The notes beneath the pieces are model-generated. The model was not told the DNA's origin. It saw only the letters and a list, made by a program, of their open reading frames with translations, and made no database searches. DNA of 64,000 nucleotides from Oceaniglobus ichthyenteri (lineage in GTDB: Bacteria > Pseudomonadota > Alphaproteobacteria > Rhodobacterales > Rhodobacteraceae), in assembly GCF_003057885.1 (NCBI RefSeq), contig NZ_QAGK01000004.1:186001-250000 (forward strand), written 5' to 3'. Each line of letters starts with the position of its first letter. Positions within the stretch are counted from its first letter, which is position 1. The translations under genes and the position numbers were made by a program. This document shows positions 62,117 to 64,000 of the stretch, one piece after another.

Positions 62117-63112
62117 TTACTCCTGATGGGCGGGGATAAGAACGGTTTTGGGCGCGGCGGTCAGCCCGGCGCGAATATCGGCAAACGCCTTTTGTCCATT
62201 GGACAGGGGGCGGGTTTCGATCCAATCGAGCGATCCGAACCTGCCGTCGAAAATCGCCTGGGCGGTGTCGCGGAAATCCTGGGCGGTATAGGTATAGATG
62301 CCGATAAAGGTGATTTCCTGCAATGTCATGCGGCGGATGTTCAGACCCGGCGCGGATGAGCCCAAACCGATATGCGCGATCACCCCGCCGGGACGGGCCA
62401 GGGTGCTGGCCTGTTCGCGCGTTGCCTCATACCCCACCGCGTCAATCACCAGATCGGCGGCATCGGGCGCGTTTTCCGGGGCGACAGTGGTGAACCCGGC
62501 GATAGTTTGCAATGTCGCGCGGCGGGTTGCGTTGGGTTCGATCACGGTGACATCCGTGGCCCCCTGGGCAATCAGCGACAGTGCCGCCCCCACACCGATT
62601 GCGCCGCCGCCAATCACCACACAGACCTGATCTGATAACGGGCCATGCAAGGCGCGCGCGCCCATCTTTACCCCGTGCCAGGCACAGGCCAATGGTTCGG
62701 CCAGCGCCGCCTTGGGCAGGGGGATGTCATCCGGAACGGTTACCAGATTGCCCTCGGGCATGACGATATATTCGGCAAACGCGCCTTCGCGCGGGGGCAT
62801 CGAGATGATCTGACGTTTGGCACACAGGTTGGTGCGCCCCGATCTGCAATCGCGACATTCCCCGCAGGTGACCAAAGGGTTCACCGTGACGCGGCGGCCA
62901 TCGTCAACCCCGCCCACAACCACGCCTGCGGCCTCATGGCCCAGAATAAGCGGGGCAGGGCGGCGTTCGTCATGGCCAAGATAGGCGTGCATGTCAGACC
63001 CGCAAATGCCCACGGCATCAACCCGGATCAGGCGTTCGCCTTTCCCTGCTGTGGGCATCGGGGCGTCGGTATAGTCCATGGCTTCGGGGCCGGTATAAAT
63101 CAGTGCTTTCAT
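62117..63112 (-). CDS. Zinc-dependent alcohol dehydrogenase (MDR family; HpsP-like by context)
   Basis: A 331-residue medium-chain dehydrogenase: catalytic zinc ligands in GICGSDMHAYLGHDE and ILGHEAAGVV, structural zinc CGECRDCRSGRTNLC, and the nucleotide site VIGGGAIGVGAAL. With an SDR and a HisD-family gene beside it, this resembles the DHPS 2-dehydrogenase pair of the hpsN-hpsO-hpsP pathway. Sugar-alcohol dehydrogenase is the general alternative. Confidence 0.85.
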   Translation of the reverse strand: MKALIYTGPEAMDYTDAPMPTAGKGERLIRVDAVGICGSDMHAYLGHDERRPAPLILGHEAAGVVVGGVDDGRRVTVNPLVTCGECRDCRSGRTNLCAKRQIISMPPREGAFAEYIVMPEGNLVTVPDDIPLPKAALAEPLACAWHGVKMGARALHGPLSDQVCVVIGGGAIGVGAALSLIAQGATDVTVIEPNATRRATLQTIAGFTTVAPENAPDAADLVIDAVGYEATREQASTLARPGGVIAHIGLGSSAPGLNIRRMTLQEITFIGIYTYTAQDFRDTAQAIFDGRFGSLDWIETRPLSNGQKAFADIRAGLTAAPKTVLIPAHQE

Positions 63113-63861
63113 TTTGCGGTATATCCCCCATCAACGAACAAAACCTGGCCGGTGACATAATTACTGGCGGGTGAGCAAAGAAATATCATCGGCCCTTCCA
63201 TATCGTCCACTTCGCCATTGCGCCCGATACAGGTGGCATTGGCGTGGTGGTTGGCAATGTCGGGGTTGGCAAACACCGGGCCTGTCAATTCGGTGCGCAC
63301 GAAACCGGGGGCCACGGCATTGCACATGATGCCATCGCGTGACCATGCCTCGGCCATGGCGCGGGTCAACTGTTCGACACCGCCCTTGGTCGCGCCATAG
63401 GCGATGCCACCCGCAAAGGCGCGGCGCGATTGCAGTGAGGCGAAATTCACGATCCGGCCCCATTTGCGCGCCTTCATCGCCGGCACAAAGGCCTGGGCCA
63501 GAAAGAACGGTGCCGACAGGTTAAGGGCCAATGTGGCATCCCAACCCTCAGCCGTGACATCATCGGCGGCCTGCCGGGTGTTGATCCCGGCGGCATTGAT
63601 TAGGATATCAGGCGCACCAAACGGATAGGAAACGCGCGCCACCAGATCAGACAGCGCGTCACGATCGGCCACGTCGCCGACCGCCATGGCGGTTTGGCCG
63701 GGCGTGTTTTCAACCCACTCGGTCAATTTATCGGCCCGGCGCGCCACGCCCACCACCCGCGCACCGCGTGCGGCCAATGCGGTGGCCGCAGCCCGGCCCA
63801 GGCCGCTGCTGGCACCGGTCACACAGGCCACGCGGCCACTCAGATCAAACAGCGGGTCCAT
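63109..63861 (-). CDS. SDR-family dehydrogenase (HpsO-like by context)
   Basis: A 250-residue classical SDR: VTGASSGLGRAAATALAARG, NAAGI, the Ser plus Tyr-x3-Lys active site in AYGATKGGVEQL, and a C-terminal VTGQVLFVDGGYTAK. The ATG at 63861 is chosen over a TTG at 63864. It overlaps the alcohol dehydrogenase by 4 bases and lies 3 bases after the HisD-like stop. Confidence 0.9.
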   Translation of the reverse strand: MDPLFDLSGRVACVTGASSGLGRAAATALAARGARVVGVARRADKLTEWVENTPGQTAMAVGDVADRDALSDLVARVSYPFGAPDILINAAGINTRQAADDVTAEGWDATLALNLSAPFFLAQAFVPAMKARKWGRIVNFASLQSRRAFAGGIAYGATKGGVEQLTRAMAEAWSRDGIMCNAVAPGFVRTELTGPVFANPDIANHHANATCIGRNGEVDDMEGPMIFLCSPASNYVTGQVLFVDGGYTAK

Positions 63862-63864
63862 CAA

Positions 63865-64000
63865 TTACTCCGCACCGGAAAGATCAAAGTTTTCACCGGG
63901 AAAATACTTGGCCAACCGCACATCGGCGGCGCGGGCGTGGCCTTCCATGCCTTCCAGGCGGGAAATCCGCGCGGTTGCTTCGGCCACGGGTTTTGAACCC
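63865..64000 (-). CDS. Histidinol-dehydrogenase-family protein, C-terminal end (HpsN-like)
   Basis: Only the last 44 residues lie in the window: ISRLEGMEGHARAADVRL then AKYFPGENFDLSGAE. This C-terminus is typical of the HisD-family branch that includes sulfopropanediol 3-dehydrogenase HpsN, and unlike E. coli HisD. HpsN would oxidise R-DHPS to sulfolactate. The tail is too short for firm assignment. Confidence 0.65.
   Translation of the reverse strand, partial: GSKPVAEATARISRLEGMEGHARAADVRLAKYFPGENFDLSGAE

Overview
The window looks like chromosome of a moderately high-GC alphaproteobacterium, most likely a marine Rhodobacterales (roseobacter-type) strain. The reasons are an imuA-imuB-dnaE2 mutagenesis cassette behind a GTTC-N7-GTTC SOS box, a polysaccharide cluster headed by an EPS-associated MarR-type regulator, and sulfonate-catabolism genes. 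All assignments come from reading the sequence; no database search was run.

Left flank (1-12.2 kb). A truncated phospholipase-D-family gene converges on a Pit-type phosphate transporter. A minus-strand operon ltnD-otnK-otnC-otnI follows, predicted to convert L-threonate to dihydroxyacetone phosphate. Next come dnaE2, imuB and imuA, with a LexA operator just upstream of imuA.

Genomic island (about 12.3-59.5 kb). An intact initiator tRNA-Met gene lies at 59491-59567 on the minus strand. A perfect 50-bp copy of its 3' half plus downstream bases sits at 12306-12355 beside a P4-type integrase, so some 47 kb is bracketed by attachment-site repeats. The island has four parts. (a) 12.8-24.6 kb is a mutilated prophage or integrative element: integrase, excisionase-like HTH protein, VRR-NUC nuclease, replication-type HTH protein, toxin-antitoxin genes, an iteron/hairpin region, a ParB-methyltransferase fusion, small accessory genes, a truncated Nu1-like terminase gene fused by deletion to an endolysin remnant, and an embedded Rz/Rz1 spanin pair. 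(b) 24.65-47.4 kb is a minus-strand polysaccharide cluster with dTDP-rhamnose, dTDP-3-acetamido-3,6-dideoxyhexose and UDP-uronic-acid synthesis, glycosyltransferases, an AsnB-type amidotransferase, a flippase, an EpsG-like polymerase and an O-acyltransferase. It holds a decayed duplicate of an aminotransferase-flippase gene pair. (c) 47.8-51.4 kb is a serine recombinase with two ParB/RepB-like proteins, embedded between the EPS regulator and a NusG/RfaH-like antiterminator. (d) 51.6-59.4 kb holds the antiterminator, a second polysaccharide-modification operon (deacetylase, GNAT, glycosyltransferase, YdcF), a Fic protein, a complete IS5-family element and a broken UPF0149-like gene.

Right flank (59.6-64 kb). 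A minus-strand set runs from the end of a histidinol-dehydrogenase-family gene through an SDR, a zinc alcohol dehydrogenase, comD and comE (sulfopyruvate decarboxylase-like) to an FMN-dependent 2-hydroxyacid oxidase. Together this resembles dihydroxypropanesulfonate (DHPS)/sulfolactate catabolism.

The observations most worth following are the cell-surface cluster carried inside a prophage-derived island at tRNA-fMet, the serine recombinase-ParB-ParB module, the reciprocal decay of the duplicated aminotransferase-flippase pair, the covarying palindrome at both island ends, and the iteron region at 19.9-20.0 kb.
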